From: Paenibacillus sp. P25
GTDB taxonomy: Bacteria; Bacillota; Bacilli; Paenibacillales; NBRC-103111
NCBI GenBank assembly: GCA_024704175.1
Contig: CP085629.1
Location: 8,419,019 to 8,483,018 of the forward strand
DNA: 64,000 nucleotides
Reading direction: 5' to 3'
Shown here: positions 45,944 to 54,303 of the stretch, piece after piece
How the letters are laid out: each line of letters begins with the position of its first letter
Position numbering within the stretch: the stretch's first letter is position 1
Position numbers and translations under genes: made by a program
The notes under the pieces: generated by a model
The model's database searches: none
Told to the model about the DNA's origin: nothing
Seen by the model: the letters and a program-made list of their open reading frames with translations, nothing else

Positions 45944-47761
45944 ATGAAGCGTTCTCCGCTATGGGCTCCGAAGAAGAGGATACAGGAGGCCTACCGCAGC
46001 GACCTACACAAGCTGATGCGCGAAGTAGGAAAATACTTGACTTCTTTAGACGATCCGGCTGACATTCTGCTGTTTCTCCGGACCGTAGTCCATACGCCGT
46101 TTTATCAGGAATACGCTGAGGCGGCGGCGATGAAGATGGTGACGCAGCTATTTTCCGATGCAGGCCGGACGTGGCGGCAGGCGGCCAAGGTGAACAGCCG
46201 GGGCCGGGAAGTGTACGCGACCATGCAACGGGAAATGAAGACCATGACCGGCTTTTTGGTCGGCGAGCAGGTCCAGCGGAATGCCGCCTATATCAAATCG
46301 GCGCCGGGTGATATCGCGTCCAAGATGACCAACTTTGTTCTTGAAGAGTCGATGAAGGGGACGCGGGCGTCGGACATCGCCGACATGATGAAAAAGAAAT
46401 GGCCGCACCTTTCCGAAACGCGGGTAAACACGATCGCCAGGACGGAGACAAGCAAGACGAGCACAGCCCTCACACAGGCCCGCAGCGACCTGGCCGGGGT
46501 TAAGTTCTACGTCTGGCGGACGTCGGAGGACAGCCGGGTCCGGGAAAGTCATACGATCATGGACGGCGTTATCGTTCCCTGGGACGCTCCGCCATCGCCG
46601 GAAGAGCTGGCCGGTGAAAAGGGTGTCGGCCATTATCATGCAGGAAATGTGTTCAACTGTTTCCCGGGTTCAGAATACGTCAACCTTGCGAATGGATGTT
46701 ACAAGCTCTGGCGGAGGCGGTACGAGGGAACCACCATAGCGCTTACTGTTCTTGACTCGGCTAAATTGCAGGCCACTCCGAATCACCCAGTATTGACCGC
46801 CAGAGGATGGCTTCCTATTAATCAAGTCAAGAAGGGCGACTATCTCATCCAAGCTCTCCACAATCGCGGTGAGATCTTGGAAGATAACCAAAGCAAGCCT
46901 GTAACCAGCTTCGTCGATCTTTTTAATGCGCTTGCTGGACTTTGTCCCGTTGAGACGAGGCTGGGGTCCAAACTTGACTTCCACGGCGACGGAACCGAAT
47001 ACGATGTCGATGTTATAAATGTCGATCGACTTTTGGCGGATTATCTCATGGCCGAGTTTTTCGAGGGCCTCGCCGAGTTCAATCTCACCGGGTCCGATGT
47101 TTATCTGTCCACCTTGTTCAGTGGCCAGGGCCTTTTTGCGAAGTCTATGCGACGGGTCTTTGCCGCGCATGGCGTCGTTGGCTTGGCTAACAAGTTTTTT
47201 GCGTTCCTCGACAGAAAGATGGGACATTCTGATAGAGTTTGCCTCGCTTCCAGTTCTACGAGGGATATTGCTATGTCGGAGAACCTTACCGATTGTCCCA
47301 CGACTGCAAGAGTAAGCGACGGCGAGAGAAAGTTCGCTTTCGCCTCCCAAGTACCGCGTGACTATCTCATCGCGTGGGAGTCTATTTTGCCTCTTATTTT
47401 GAAGATAATCGGAGAGGATAATACCCCGTCGTCGGAAAGCATTGCGGAGCGTGTCAGGCTTGCAGCCGGCGATTTTAGCAGCGGCTTTAAGGCTGGAGCC
47501 TTCTCGTATCAATTGCGCGAAGTGGTCGATGTCACTATCAGTGAATTTATAGGACACGTGTATAACCTCCAGTCGAATGGTTCTTGGTATAGTGTAACAC
47601 ATAACAATTTAGTTGTACACAATTGCCGGTGCTATCCGGAGCCGCTTGTTGATCTCGATTATATCGACTGGCCCGCCAAGGTCTACACCGGCGGCAGCAT
47701 TCAGCGTATGAGCAAGAAACGTTTTATCGAGCGGTTCGGAAAGGGCGGCGCTTTGCTATGA
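45944..47761 (+). CDS. Phage head morphogenesis protein (Mu gpF/SPP1 gp7-like) interrupted by an intein
   Basis: Minor head protein needed for capsid assembly and DNA ejection. The 605-residue precursor consists of N-extein residues 1-238, intein 239-560 and C-extein 561-605; the spliced product would be 283 residues. The N-extein has INTIARTETSKTSTALTQAR and VWRTSEDSRVRESHTIMDG; splicing restores GNVFN-CRCYPEPL, the conserved N-C-R-C motif of this family. The intein therefore sits at the most conserved spot, where imprecise loss would be costly. It follows the portal gene by 6 bases. Confidence 0.92.
   Translation: MKRSPLWAPKKRIQEAYRSDLHKLMREVGKYLTSLDDPADILLFLRTVVHTPFYQEYAEAAAMKMVTQLFSDAGRTWRQAAKVNSRGREVYATMQREMKTMTGFLVGEQVQRNAAYIKSAPGDIASKMTNFVLEESMKGTRASDIADMMKKKWPHLSETRVNTIARTETSKTSTALTQARSDLAGVKFYVWRTSEDSRVRESHTIMDGVIVPWDAPPSPEELAGEKGVGHYHAGNVFNCFPGSEYVNLANGCYKLWRRRYEGTTIALTVLDSAKLQATPNHPVLTARGWLPINQVKKGDYLIQALHNRGEILEDNQSKPVTSFVDLFNALAGLCPVETRLGSKLDFHGDGTEYDVDVINVDRLLADYLMAEFFEGLAEFNLTGSDVYLSTLFSGQGLFAKSMRRVFAAHGVVGLANKFFAFLDRKMGHSDRVCLASSSTRDIAMSENLTDCPTTARVSDGERKFAFASQVPRDYLIAWESILPLILKIIGEDNTPSSESIAERVRLAAGDFSSGFKAGAFSYQLREVVDVTISEFIGHVYNLQSNGSWYSVTHNNLVVHNCRCYPEPLVDLDYIDWPAKVYTGGSIQRMSKKRFIERFGKGGALL
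46658..47623 (+). other. Intein, 322 residues, complete splicing blocks
   Basis: Starts at Cys (codon 239, 46658-46660) after N-extein FN and ends HN before Cys+1 (47624). Block A: CFPGSEYVNLANG; block B: LQATPNHPVLTARGW (T-x-x-H at intein residues 40-43); block F: VVDVTISEFIGHVYNLQ; block G: NNLVVHN-C. No LAGLIDADG or HNH motif occurs on the sense strand. The central linker of about 200 residues is instead covered by an antisense nuclease-like gene. All residues needed for splicing are present. Confidence 0.93.
46670..47557 (-). CDS. Homing-endonuclease-like gene encoded antisense inside the intein
   Basis: 295 residues. GTG 47557 has a perfect GGAGGT (minus strand, 47570-47565) exactly 7 bases upstream; the frame is open further to ATG 47602 but without a ribosome site. 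Two N-terminal helix-turn-helix segments (SSLKAAAKIAGCKPDTLRNA; SELSLAVAYSCSRGTIGKVL), a NUMOD-like SVEERKKLVSQANDAMRGK, then a Vsr/PD-(D/E)xK-like core ELGEALEKLGHE, YNIDIVFGSVAVEVKFG and LALVIFQD, and GGQYWVIR near the end. This order matches the Vsr-like (EDxHD, I-Bth0305I) homing endonucleases as I know them. Both ends fall within the intein. Confidence 0.8.
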   Translation of the reverse strand: MSYKFTDSDIDHFAQLIREGSSLKAAAKIAGCKPDTLRNAFRRRGIILSDYLQNKRQNRLPRDEIVTRYLGGESELSLAVAYSCSRGTIGKVLRHSNIPRRTGSEANSIRMSHLSVEERKKLVSQANDAMRGKDPSHRLRKKALATEQGGQINIGPGEIELGEALEKLGHEIIRQKSIDIYNIDIVFGSVAVEVKFGPQPRLNGTKSSKRIKKIDEAGYRLALVIFQDLTAIVESLDEIVALLDLINRKPSSGGQYWVIRSGLQFSRVKNSKRYGGSLVPPPPELVTSIRKVDVF

Positions 47762-47783
47762 CAATTTGGAAGGATGAGCATTT

Positions 47784-47978
47784 ATGGATCTGAATCGCTT
47801 GAAAGAGGAACTGGAGAAAGTGAAGGCCGATTTTCAAACCGTCGTGGCGCAGATTGCCTATTTTCAAAACCTGCAGCAGCAACTTGCCGGGGCGCACGAC
47901 GTGCTGACCAAGCTTATTCAAGAGGCCGAGGGCGTAGAGCTTAAAGCCGATGCGCCGGAAACGCCTGCCAACGAATAA
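47784..47978 (+). CDS. Small coiled-coil protein
   Basis: 64 residues: a predicted coiled coil (LKEELEKVKADFQTVVAQIA) and an acidic tail. Short proteins of this sort lie between head morphogenesis and scaffold/protease genes in related phages. AAGGATGAG precedes ATG 47784. Confidence 0.6.
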   Translation: MDLNRLKEELEKVKADFQTVVAQIAYFQNLQQQLAGAHDVLTKLIQEAEGVELKADAPETPANE

Positions 47979-47998
47979 CGAGGGAGGGGGCGAAGACC

Positions 47999-49321
47999 AT
48001 CGCAAAATTAACCTATTACGGCGACCGAATATCTCCAAACATGACCGTTACTCCTAACGGTTTTTTAGTTTGTCATAACGTCCCTATCGCACGTACCGGG
48101 GCTTATGAGTATTTGGGCCGTGAGATCGGCTTGGACAGCGACGACATCGTCAAGGTCTTCCGGCCACCGGAGGAAGTATTTAATCCCGCCGCCATGGCGA
48201 GCTTTGAAGGCGTTCCGCTCACCTACAACCATCCGCCCGAGGAAGTCAACGCCGGTAACGCGACGGTGTATTCCCGCGGAGTGGTGCAGAACATCAGGCG
48301 GGGTAACGGCGAGGACGCGGATAAACTCATCGCTGATTTGGTCGTTCACGATAAAAGCTTGATCGATCAGATCATGAACGGTACGCGCGAGGTGTCTTGC
48401 GGATATATGTGCGACTACTCCGATAACGGAGACGGCACGTACGCGCAAGGCTCAATTTGCGGGAACCACGTCGCCGTTGTCGAGAATGGGCGTGCCGGGG
48501 ACAAGATCGCTATCCGCGACGCTGAACCTGAATCAAAGCGTATTGCCCGACCGGACCAAAATCCGGACGGTACAGCATACGAAACCAAAAAGGAGGATCA
48601 TAAACAAATGGAAAAGAAAATCAAGCTGCCCGTTCGCCAGCGTTCCCGCGTGACGGACGTATTGGCTGCACTAGGTCTAAAGCAATTCGCCACGGACGCC
48701 GACCCGGAAGAAATCATGAGCGCGGTTGACGCCATGGCCGAGGAGAAAGGCGAGGCCGCCAAGGACCAAGACGAGCCGAAGAAAACCGAAGACGCCGACG
48801 TCCCCGGGTTGGAAAAGCTCACTGCACTTGAGGCGAAGCTCGACAAGCTTGCCGAGGTGGTCGCGAAGATCGCTGAAGGCCAGCAAAAGCCACAAGAGGA
48901 CAACGATCCAATTGATGAAGCCATTAAGGCGCTCAGCGGCGAAAGCACCGAGTCGTACGACGATGAGGAAAGCGTGACGCTTCCGGCGCAAATGGTCGGT
49001 GACGACGAAGGCCCGGTTGCTTCTCCGGAAGACCGGCCGAAGTCCGGGTTCACCGGCGACAACGGCCAAATGGTCGCGTTCCTCCGCAAGGTTAAACCGA
49101 TCATTGCGGCGATTTCTGACCCGCAGCAGAAGAAGCTCGCGACGGACGCCGCACTCGCAAGCATTAAAGGCAAGCCGTCGAAGAACACTTACGCCATGAT
49201 CCAAAACGGCGCAAAGAAGGCGGCGCAGGACAGCCAAACTGCCGCAGCACCGAAAGACCTGTCCAATCTCGGTAAGGAGTGGGCTAAGAAATACAATCCT
49301 CACTACAAGGAGGGCAAATAA
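47999..49321 (+). CDS. DUF2213 prohead protease/scaffold-like protein; apparent ATC start
   Basis: Probably processes or organises the prohead. The DUF2213 part has MTVTPNGFLVCHNVPIARTG, FEGVPLTYNHPPEEV and REVSCGYMCDYS; the C-terminal half is acidic and scaffold-like, ending with helices SGFTGDNGQMVAFLRKVKPI. The conserved N-terminus AKLTYYGDRISPNM is in frame upstream of the first ATG (48041). The excellent site GAGGGAGGGGG (47980-47990) points to codon 47999, which reads ATC rather than ATG: a rare start or a base error. Confidence 0.8.
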   Translation: MAKLTYYGDRISPNMTVTPNGFLVCHNVPIARTGAYEYLGREIGLDSDDIVKVFRPPEEVFNPAAMASFEGVPLTYNHPPEEVNAGNATVYSRGVVQNIRRGNGEDADKLIADLVVHDKSLIDQIMNGTREVSCGYMCDYSDNGDGTYAQGSICGNHVAVVENGRAGDKIAIRDAEPESKRIARPDQNPDGTAYETKKEDHKQMEKKIKLPVRQRSRVTDVLAALGLKQFATDADPEEIMSAVDAMAEEKGEAAKDQDEPKKTEDADVPGLEKLTALEAKLDKLAEVVAKIAEGQQKPQEDNDPIDEAIKALSGESTESYDDEESVTLPAQMVGDDEGPVASPEDRPKSGFTGDNGQMVAFLRKVKPIIAAISDPQQKKLATDAALASIKGKPSKNTYAMIQNGAKKAAQDSQTAAAPKDLSNLGKEWAKKYNPHYKEGK

Positions 49322-49323
49322 TC

Positions 49324-49848
49324 ATGCCAGGTTCTGCAATTGGCAAGACCCTAAACTATGGCTATGCCGGTAACGTCTCCCGTAGCTCTGACGCGATCAT
49401 CGAGAGCCGCCCCGTTCGCCTTACGGACACGACGCCGGTTAACTTTGGCGATCCGGTAGTTTTGAACGCCGATAACACCTATTCGAAATTTGGTGCGACC
49501 AGCACGGCGGCGCAGTTTGCGGGCATCGCGGTCCGTGAAGTCAAGCAGCACATTGTTTACTCAGGCGCGGGGGCGGCGTCTGTGGCCTACCAACCAGGCG
49601 ACCCGATGGACGCATTGCACCGCGGGTCTATCACAGTCGTGTGCAACGTCGGCACGCCGACAGCGGGCGGCTCGGTGTATATCCGGATCGCTACGAACGC
49701 GGCTATTCCTGCGGGCGTGATCGGCGGCTTTGAGGCAGCGGCCGACGGCACGAATACCGTTCAGATTCCAAACCTTAAATGGAAAACCGGCAAGATGGAT
49801 GCGAACAAGATCGCAGAAGTAACGATCTTGACTCGCAATAATCCGTAA
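49324..49848 (+). CDS. Head decoration/cement-like protein
   Basis: 174 residues, beta-rich, glycine/alanine/threonine-rich (PVNFGDPVVLNADNTYSKFG, TPTAGGSVYIRIATN). Position between scaffold/protease and major capsid protein matches structural cement proteins of this phage group. Starts 3 bases after the previous stop. Confidence 0.65.
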   Translation: MPGSAIGKTLNYGYAGNVSRSSDAIIESRPVRLTDTTPVNFGDPVVLNADNTYSKFGATSTAAQFAGIAVREVKQHIVYSGAGAASVAYQPGDPMDALHRGSITVVCNVGTPTAGGSVYIRIATNAAIPAGVIGGFEAAADGTNTVQIPNLKWKTGKMDANKIAEVTILTRNNP

Positions 49849-49869
49849 TAAGGAGGGGGCCAATAACTC

Positions 49870-50883
49870 ATGACAACAGTAACTGAAGGGCAGAAACTAT
49901 ACGAAGTCCCCGTTGCACGGGGCGGAATGCTTGCCACCGACGCCGCTGTCGGCGGCGGCATGGCATTCCTGAACGCTGAGCTTGAAAAGCGCGATCCCCG
50001 TCTTCTTGATCCGCTGCAGTCCGTAACGTGGATGCGCGATATCGTGGCGAAGACTGGCGGCGGTTGGGTCGAATTCTCGTCCAATTATTTTGTAGACTAC
50101 GCAACCACGGGCGGCGTAGACAATAGCGGTATTATCGGCGGCGAGACCAACGATATTCCGATTATGCAGGCCAATCTCAACAAAGACGTTTTCAAGGTGT
50201 TCACTTTCTCGAACATCCTGAAAGTGCCTTTTGTCGATCAGCAAAAGCTGCAGAACATCGGCCGCTCGCTTGACGATATCCTCGATAAGGGTATCCGCCT
50301 GAACTACAACAAGTCGATTGATAATATCGTGTACGTAGGCGTAGCCGCTGTAGGCACGACCGGCCTCGTGAACAGTCCGACTGTAACGACCTCCACAGCT
50401 CCGAACGGTGCAGGCGGATCGCCGAAATGGCGACTTAAAACACCGGACGAAATCCTCGACGACGTTAACTCCATGATGGTCAACACCTGGACGTCGTCCG
50501 AATTCGACCTTACCGGTATGGCGAATCACATCCTTGTGCCTCCGACGCAGTACAGCTATTTGGTCGGCCGCAAGGTGAGCAGCGCCGGTAATATCTCCAT
50601 TCTGCAATTTTTATTGGAGAACAACATCGGTCGGAACCAAGGAGTCGATCTACGGATCGAGCCTTCCCGTTGGTGCACCGGTGCGGGCACGGGCGGTACG
50701 GACCGTATGGCCGCCTACGTTAACGACGAAGACCGCGTGAACTTCGATTTGACCGTTCCGCTTTCTCGTGTCATGACTCAGCCAAGCGTAACGGAAATGG
50801 CGTACCTGACCGCCTATGCGGCTCAGATCGGGCAGGTTAAATTGCTCTATCCGCAAACCATGCGCTATATGGATGGAATTTAA
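49870..50883 (+). CDS. Major capsid protein (DUF2184-like)
   Basis: Main shell protein, 337 residues. GGMLATDAAVGGGMAFLNAE near the N-terminus, IPIMQANLNKDVFKVFTFSN, and C-terminal DRVNFDLTVPLSRVMTQPSV are characteristic. Preceded by AAGGAGGGGG. Intact. A weak terminator follows, typical after a capsid gene that needs high expression. Confidence 0.85.
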   Translation: MTTVTEGQKLYEVPVARGGMLATDAAVGGGMAFLNAELEKRDPRLLDPLQSVTWMRDIVAKTGGGWVEFSSNYFVDYATTGGVDNSGIIGGETNDIPIMQANLNKDVFKVFTFSNILKVPFVDQQKLQNIGRSLDDILDKGIRLNYNKSIDNIVYVGVAAVGTTGLVNSPTVTTSTAPNGAGGSPKWRLKTPDEILDDVNSMMVNTWTSSEFDLTGMANHILVPPTQYSYLVGRKVSSAGNISILQFLLENNIGRNQGVDLRIEPSRWCTGAGTGGTDRMAAYVNDEDRVNFDLTVPLSRVMTQPSVTEMAYLTAYAAQIGQVKLLYPQTMRYMDGI

Positions 50884-50895
50884 TATGAATCGAGA

Positions 50896-50928
50896 TAGGC
50901 CCTTCCGATGACCGGGAGGGCTTGTTTC
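50896..50928 (+). terminator. Weak terminator after the capsid gene
   Basis: GGCCCTTCC..GGGAGGGC hairpin followed by TTGTTTC. It probably lets some transcription through to the tail genes. Confidence 0.55.
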
Positions 50929-50950
50929 ATTCCAAGGAGGAAAATCACCC

Positions 50951-51232
50951 ATGAGAATTTTTGCCCGCCAAGCGATGCAGTTTCATCACCCGGAAGACCG
51001 CAGCATCACATTCACCGTCAAGGCTTTATCGTTCGAAGACGCTCCGGATTGGGTGCGTGAATCCGATATGTTCAAGCTGGCCGATAGGGCGGATCTCCTT
51101 TCTGTAGCCGAGAGCTCGGTGGATGAAAGAGAAATCGAGGCGAACGGTGGCCGCAAGCGCGGGAAGAAGACTGCGGAGCCGGACGCTGGAGCCGCTGATG
51201 CGGTGAACGCTAATGCCGATCTTGTACAATGA
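50951..51232 (+). CDS. Small head-region protein
   Basis: 93 residues: ALSFEDAPDWVRESDMFKLA, then a basic/acidic tail rich in Lys and Ala. AAGGAGGAAAA precedes ATG 50951. It overlaps the next gene by 20 bases. Seen in similar phages just after the capsid gene; exact role unknown. Confidence 0.6.
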   Translation: MRIFARQAMQFHHPEDRSITFTVKALSFEDAPDWVRESDMFKLADRADLLSVAESSVDEREIEANGGRKRGKKTAEPDAGAADAVNANADLVQ

Positions 51233-51686
51233 GTTTTTTGACTTCGGCGACGGATCGAACCTGCGGAGCGGCCAGAATCCCCCATACACGTCGGCGGATT
51301 TCCTTGCTTCCTATCCGCAGTTTGACACCAATGTCATACCGGTCGCCGTCCTGACGATGTACGTCAATCTTGCGAATGCCTCGATCCAAGAGGCGCGTTG
51401 GCACGATGCCTGGTATGTGGCGATGGGCTGGTTTATCGCGCATTTCTGCACTCTGTACCTGCAGGGCAGTGCGGCCCCAGGGAGCCCGGCGGCGCAGGTA
51501 ATGGCGGCGGCGGAAGCCCGCGGCCTAAAGACATCCAAGTCAGTGGGGGATGTGTCGGTAGGCATCGATTACGCCGATATCGCTAAGGACCTGGACGGCT
51601 GGGGCTCGTTTAAGATGACCATTTACGGCCAGCGACTCGCCACGATGGGCCGATTAACCGCACAGGGTGGAATGTACATTTGGTAG
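51213..51686 (+). CDS. DUF4054 head-tail connector-like protein
   Basis: 157 residues. TSADFLASYPQFDTNVIP near the N-terminus, AWYVAMGWFIAHFCTLYLQG, and the ending QRLATMGRLTAQGGMYIW with a terminal small-residue patch are typical of this connector-type family. Confidence 0.75.
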   Translation: MPILYNEFFDFGDGSNLRSGQNPPYTSADFLASYPQFDTNVIPVAVLTMYVNLANASIQEARWHDAWYVAMGWFIAHFCTLYLQGSAAPGSPAAQVMAAAEARGLKTSKSVGDVSVGIDYADIAKDLDGWGSFKMTIYGQRLATMGRLTAQGGMYIW

Positions 51687-51696
51687 GTGAGCGCCC

Positions 51697-52275
51697 ATGT
51701 TTAAAGGCACGGTGGGAGTATCAACAAGCAAGATGAACAAAATGCCGGGCATTGAAAAGCTGCTGAAAGACCTTGAAAAGACTCAGGTGCTTATCGGCAT
51801 ACCGGAGGGCCCGGCGAATAACCGGCCTGAAGGCAGTATAACCAACGCTCAGCTTTTATACATCCATACCCACGGCGTCCGTCAGAAGGAAATGCGCGAA
51901 GAAATGCAGCCGGAGATTGACAAAGGGACGCCGTACAGCAAGGCCTATGAAATGTACCTGCATGAACACGGCTCGCCGCTTTGGCACTCGCCGCCCCGCC
52001 CGGTGTTGGAACCCGCGGTCAACCATCACAAGAAGCAAATCGCCGAGAAGATGAAGGGCATCACGGCGGAGGCGCTTGACGGCAGGGACCCGGCTCCGGC
52101 GATTACGCAGCTCGGGCTATACGGGCAGAACATCGCGCGGGATTGGTTTACCAACCCGAACAATCACTGGGCGCCTAACTCCCCGGTTACGGCTGAGCTT
52201 AAAGGCAGCGATCGGCCTTTGATCGATCAGGGCGAGCTCCGGAAAAGCATAACATACGTGGTCAAGAAAGGATGA
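51697..52275 (+). CDS. Tail-completion/neck protein
   Basis: 192 residues: VLIGIPEGPANNRPEGSITN, LWHSPPRPVLEPAVNHHKKQ and a final LIDQGELRKSITYVVKKG, matching HK97 gp10-like tail-completion proteins of contractile phages. Confidence 0.7.
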   Translation: MFKGTVGVSTSKMNKMPGIEKLLKDLEKTQVLIGIPEGPANNRPEGSITNAQLLYIHTHGVRQKEMREEMQPEIDKGTPYSKAYEMYLHEHGSPLWHSPPRPVLEPAVNHHKKQIAEKMKGITAEALDGRDPAPAITQLGLYGQNIARDWFTNPNNHWAPNSPVTAELKGSDRPLIDQGELRKSITYVVKKG

Positions 52276-52279
52276 TTTC

Positions 52280-52633
52280 ATGATTAACGTTTCTGACGTC
52301 GTAACCGATGCGGACTTTGCTCAAGCGTTTACGGTCTATCGGCAAACGGGATCATGGGTCAAGAGCCGCTGGACAATGGGCGTGGAGCAGGCTATTCCCT
52401 TTTACGGGACGATCACAGCCTGCAGCGCGGAGGACCTGGAGCAGCTTCCGGAAGGCGATCGGGTAAAAGGCGCAATGTGCTTTTACGCGATCCCGGAGAT
52501 TAACACAACGAATGAAACCGGAACGAGCGATCAGATCGAATGGCGCGGCGAGCGTTACCGTGTTCAGCAGGTCATGCCTTGGGGCGATTTCGGCTATAAC
52601 AAGGCGATCGGCGTCCGTATGGTAGGTGATTAA
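52280..52633 (+). CDS. Head-closure/neck protein
   Basis: 117 residues, beta-rich (PFYGTITACSAEDLEQLPEG, RYRVQQVMPWGDFGY). Position and size fit a head-closure protein. AAAGGATGA precedes ATG 52280. Confidence 0.6.
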   Translation: MINVSDVVTDADFAQAFTVYRQTGSWVKSRWTMGVEQAIPFYGTITACSAEDLEQLPEGDRVKGAMCFYAIPEINTTNETGTSDQIEWRGERYRVQQVMPWGDFGYNKAIGVRMVGD

Positions 52634-52636
52634 AGC

Positions 52637-53173
52637 ATGGCCGAAACAAACCTGACGATCACTGAGCTTGAGGATACGTTTTCTACGATCACGAGCCAAA
52701 TTCTCGGAACGCTTGATGAAAGCCGCGTGCGCATCGGCTGGCCGCGAGAGGGTGCTCCGGCGTGGAAGATCGATGAAGACATCGCTTTTATTCTCGTAGC
52801 CTTTGATGACGATCCTTACACCCGGCAGACCGAGACGACATACCCGGCTTTGGATCAGTTTAATGCCAACCAAAGCGTGGCCTATACTCGCGTCGTCCGG
52901 GTAAGCTGGACCTTCTACGGGCCGAGCAGCTTTGAGGACGCTGACAAGGTACGCGTTGAGTTTTTACGGCAGAATTTCAAAGACACTCTAAAGGCGAAGA
53001 ATCTTTTCCTTATTACCGACACCCCCATGCCGTCCCGGATGCCGGAGCTTTTTAACGGCCGTTGGTGGAACCGGACATCGCTTTATATGCGATTCAATGA
53101 AAAGGTTGATCGCCGCTTGACGGTGCCTTATCTGCAATCTGCAAATGTTAATGTCATAGGAGGTGCTTTGTAG
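52637..53173 (+). CDS. Phage neck-terminator protein
   Basis: 178 residues; YTRVVRVSWTFYGPSSFEDA and RWWNRTSLYMRFNEKVDR are typical of the LIC_12616-type neck-terminator family. Overlaps the sheath gene by one base. Confidence 0.75.
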   Translation: MAETNLTITELEDTFSTITSQILGTLDESRVRIGWPREGAPAWKIDEDIAFILVAFDDDPYTRQTETTYPALDQFNANQSVAYTRVVRVSWTFYGPSSFEDADKVRVEFLRQNFKDTLKAKNLFLITDTPMPSRMPELFNGRWWNRTSLYMRFNEKVDRRLTVPYLQSANVNVIGGAL

Positions 53174-54285
53174 TGTCTCAAGATATGAGTTCGATTGTTG
53201 ACGTGACCGTCACGGTGTCGGCCGCTTCCTCTTCCGCACCGAACTTTGATATGGGCCTCATCGTCGGTACGTCTTCGATCATCACTACGGCCGACCGCAC
53301 GGCGGTTTATACGAGTCCGGACGCAATGAAGACGGCAGGTTGGGCCGGTACGGAGCCGGAATACTTAGCCGCACAGCTTTACTTTAGCCAATCGCCCCGT
53401 CCGACAAGCCTGGTGGTAGGCCGCTGGGATTCCGCCGGCGAAACCTTGACTGCCGCACTGACTGCCTGCCGCCAAGATAATATCAATTGGTACGGTCGCT
53501 ATCTGGCGATCAGTGGCGGCGCTACGGACCAAAATATCACGGACGCAGCGGCCTTTATCGAGAGCACGGAAACAGCGTCCGCGCTCTTCTACGATACGGA
53601 AGAGGCCAATATCCTAACCGCGACCACGCCGAACATCATGGACACGCTGAAAAAGGCAAACCGGCGCCGGTCGATCGGCATGTATTCAACAACGGCTTAT
53701 GCCGGAGCGGCGCTTTTGGGCCGGGCCGCCGGGCTGAACACGGGGCTTGCCAATAGTGCATTCACGCTGGCATACAAGACGCTCAGCGGTGTTACGGTGG
53801 ATAATCTGAACACAACACAGCTTGATAACATCAAGAAATATAACGGGAATGCCTATGTGAACTATGGCGGCCGGTACGACCTCTTTGTCAAAGGCGTAAT
53901 GGCAAACGGCACCCACTTCGATGAAGTGCTGAACCTGGACCAACTGGTGTCCCAAATCCAAATCGCGGTTATGAATCTGCTGACCAGTGTAGCCAAGATC
54001 CCGCAGACGGATGATGGTGTAGCGATGATGGGGAATGCGATTGTGCCGGTGTGCGAATCGGCTCGGATACGTGGAGCCATTGCGCCCGGCATCTGGAAGC
54101 GCGAGCCTATCCTCAACCTCAACACGGGTGATGCACTGCCGACAGGGTATGTCGTTTTAGCCGAAACGATTGCCAGCCAATCGGTCGCGGATATCGCAGC
54201 ACGCAAGGCGCCGCCAATCTATGTGCCAGTCAAGCTGGCGGGTGCAATCGAGTTCGTTGTTATCGGCGTTGTCGTAGATCAATAA
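53173..54285 (+). CDS. Tail sheath protein (DUF3383)
   Basis: Contractile sheath subunit, 370 residues; it makes this a myovirus-type prophage. DMSSIVDVTVTVSAASSSAP, the DUF3383 N-terminus, then ASALFYDTEEANILTATTPN and a C-terminal VKLAGAIEFVVIGVVVDQ that pairs with neighbouring subunits. Intact. Confidence 0.9.
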   Translation: MSQDMSSIVDVTVTVSAASSSAPNFDMGLIVGTSSIITTADRTAVYTSPDAMKTAGWAGTEPEYLAAQLYFSQSPRPTSLVVGRWDSAGETLTAALTACRQDNINWYGRYLAISGGATDQNITDAAAFIESTETASALFYDTEEANILTATTPNIMDTLKKANRRRSIGMYSTTAYAGAALLGRAAGLNTGLANSAFTLAYKTLSGVTVDNLNTTQLDNIKKYNGNAYVNYGGRYDLFVKGVMANGTHFDEVLNLDQLVSQIQIAVMNLLTSVAKIPQTDDGVAMMGNAIVPVCESARIRGAIAPGIWKREPILNLNTGDALPTGYVVLAETIASQSVADIAARKAPPIYVPVKLAGAIEFVVIGVVVDQ

Positions 54286-54303
54286 GAAAGGAGTGATTAG
54301 CGA

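Noticed and set aside
49897..50607. 236-codon minus-strand frame in the capsid gene
   Set aside because: Shadow of the major capsid protein with no ribosome site or recognisable motif.
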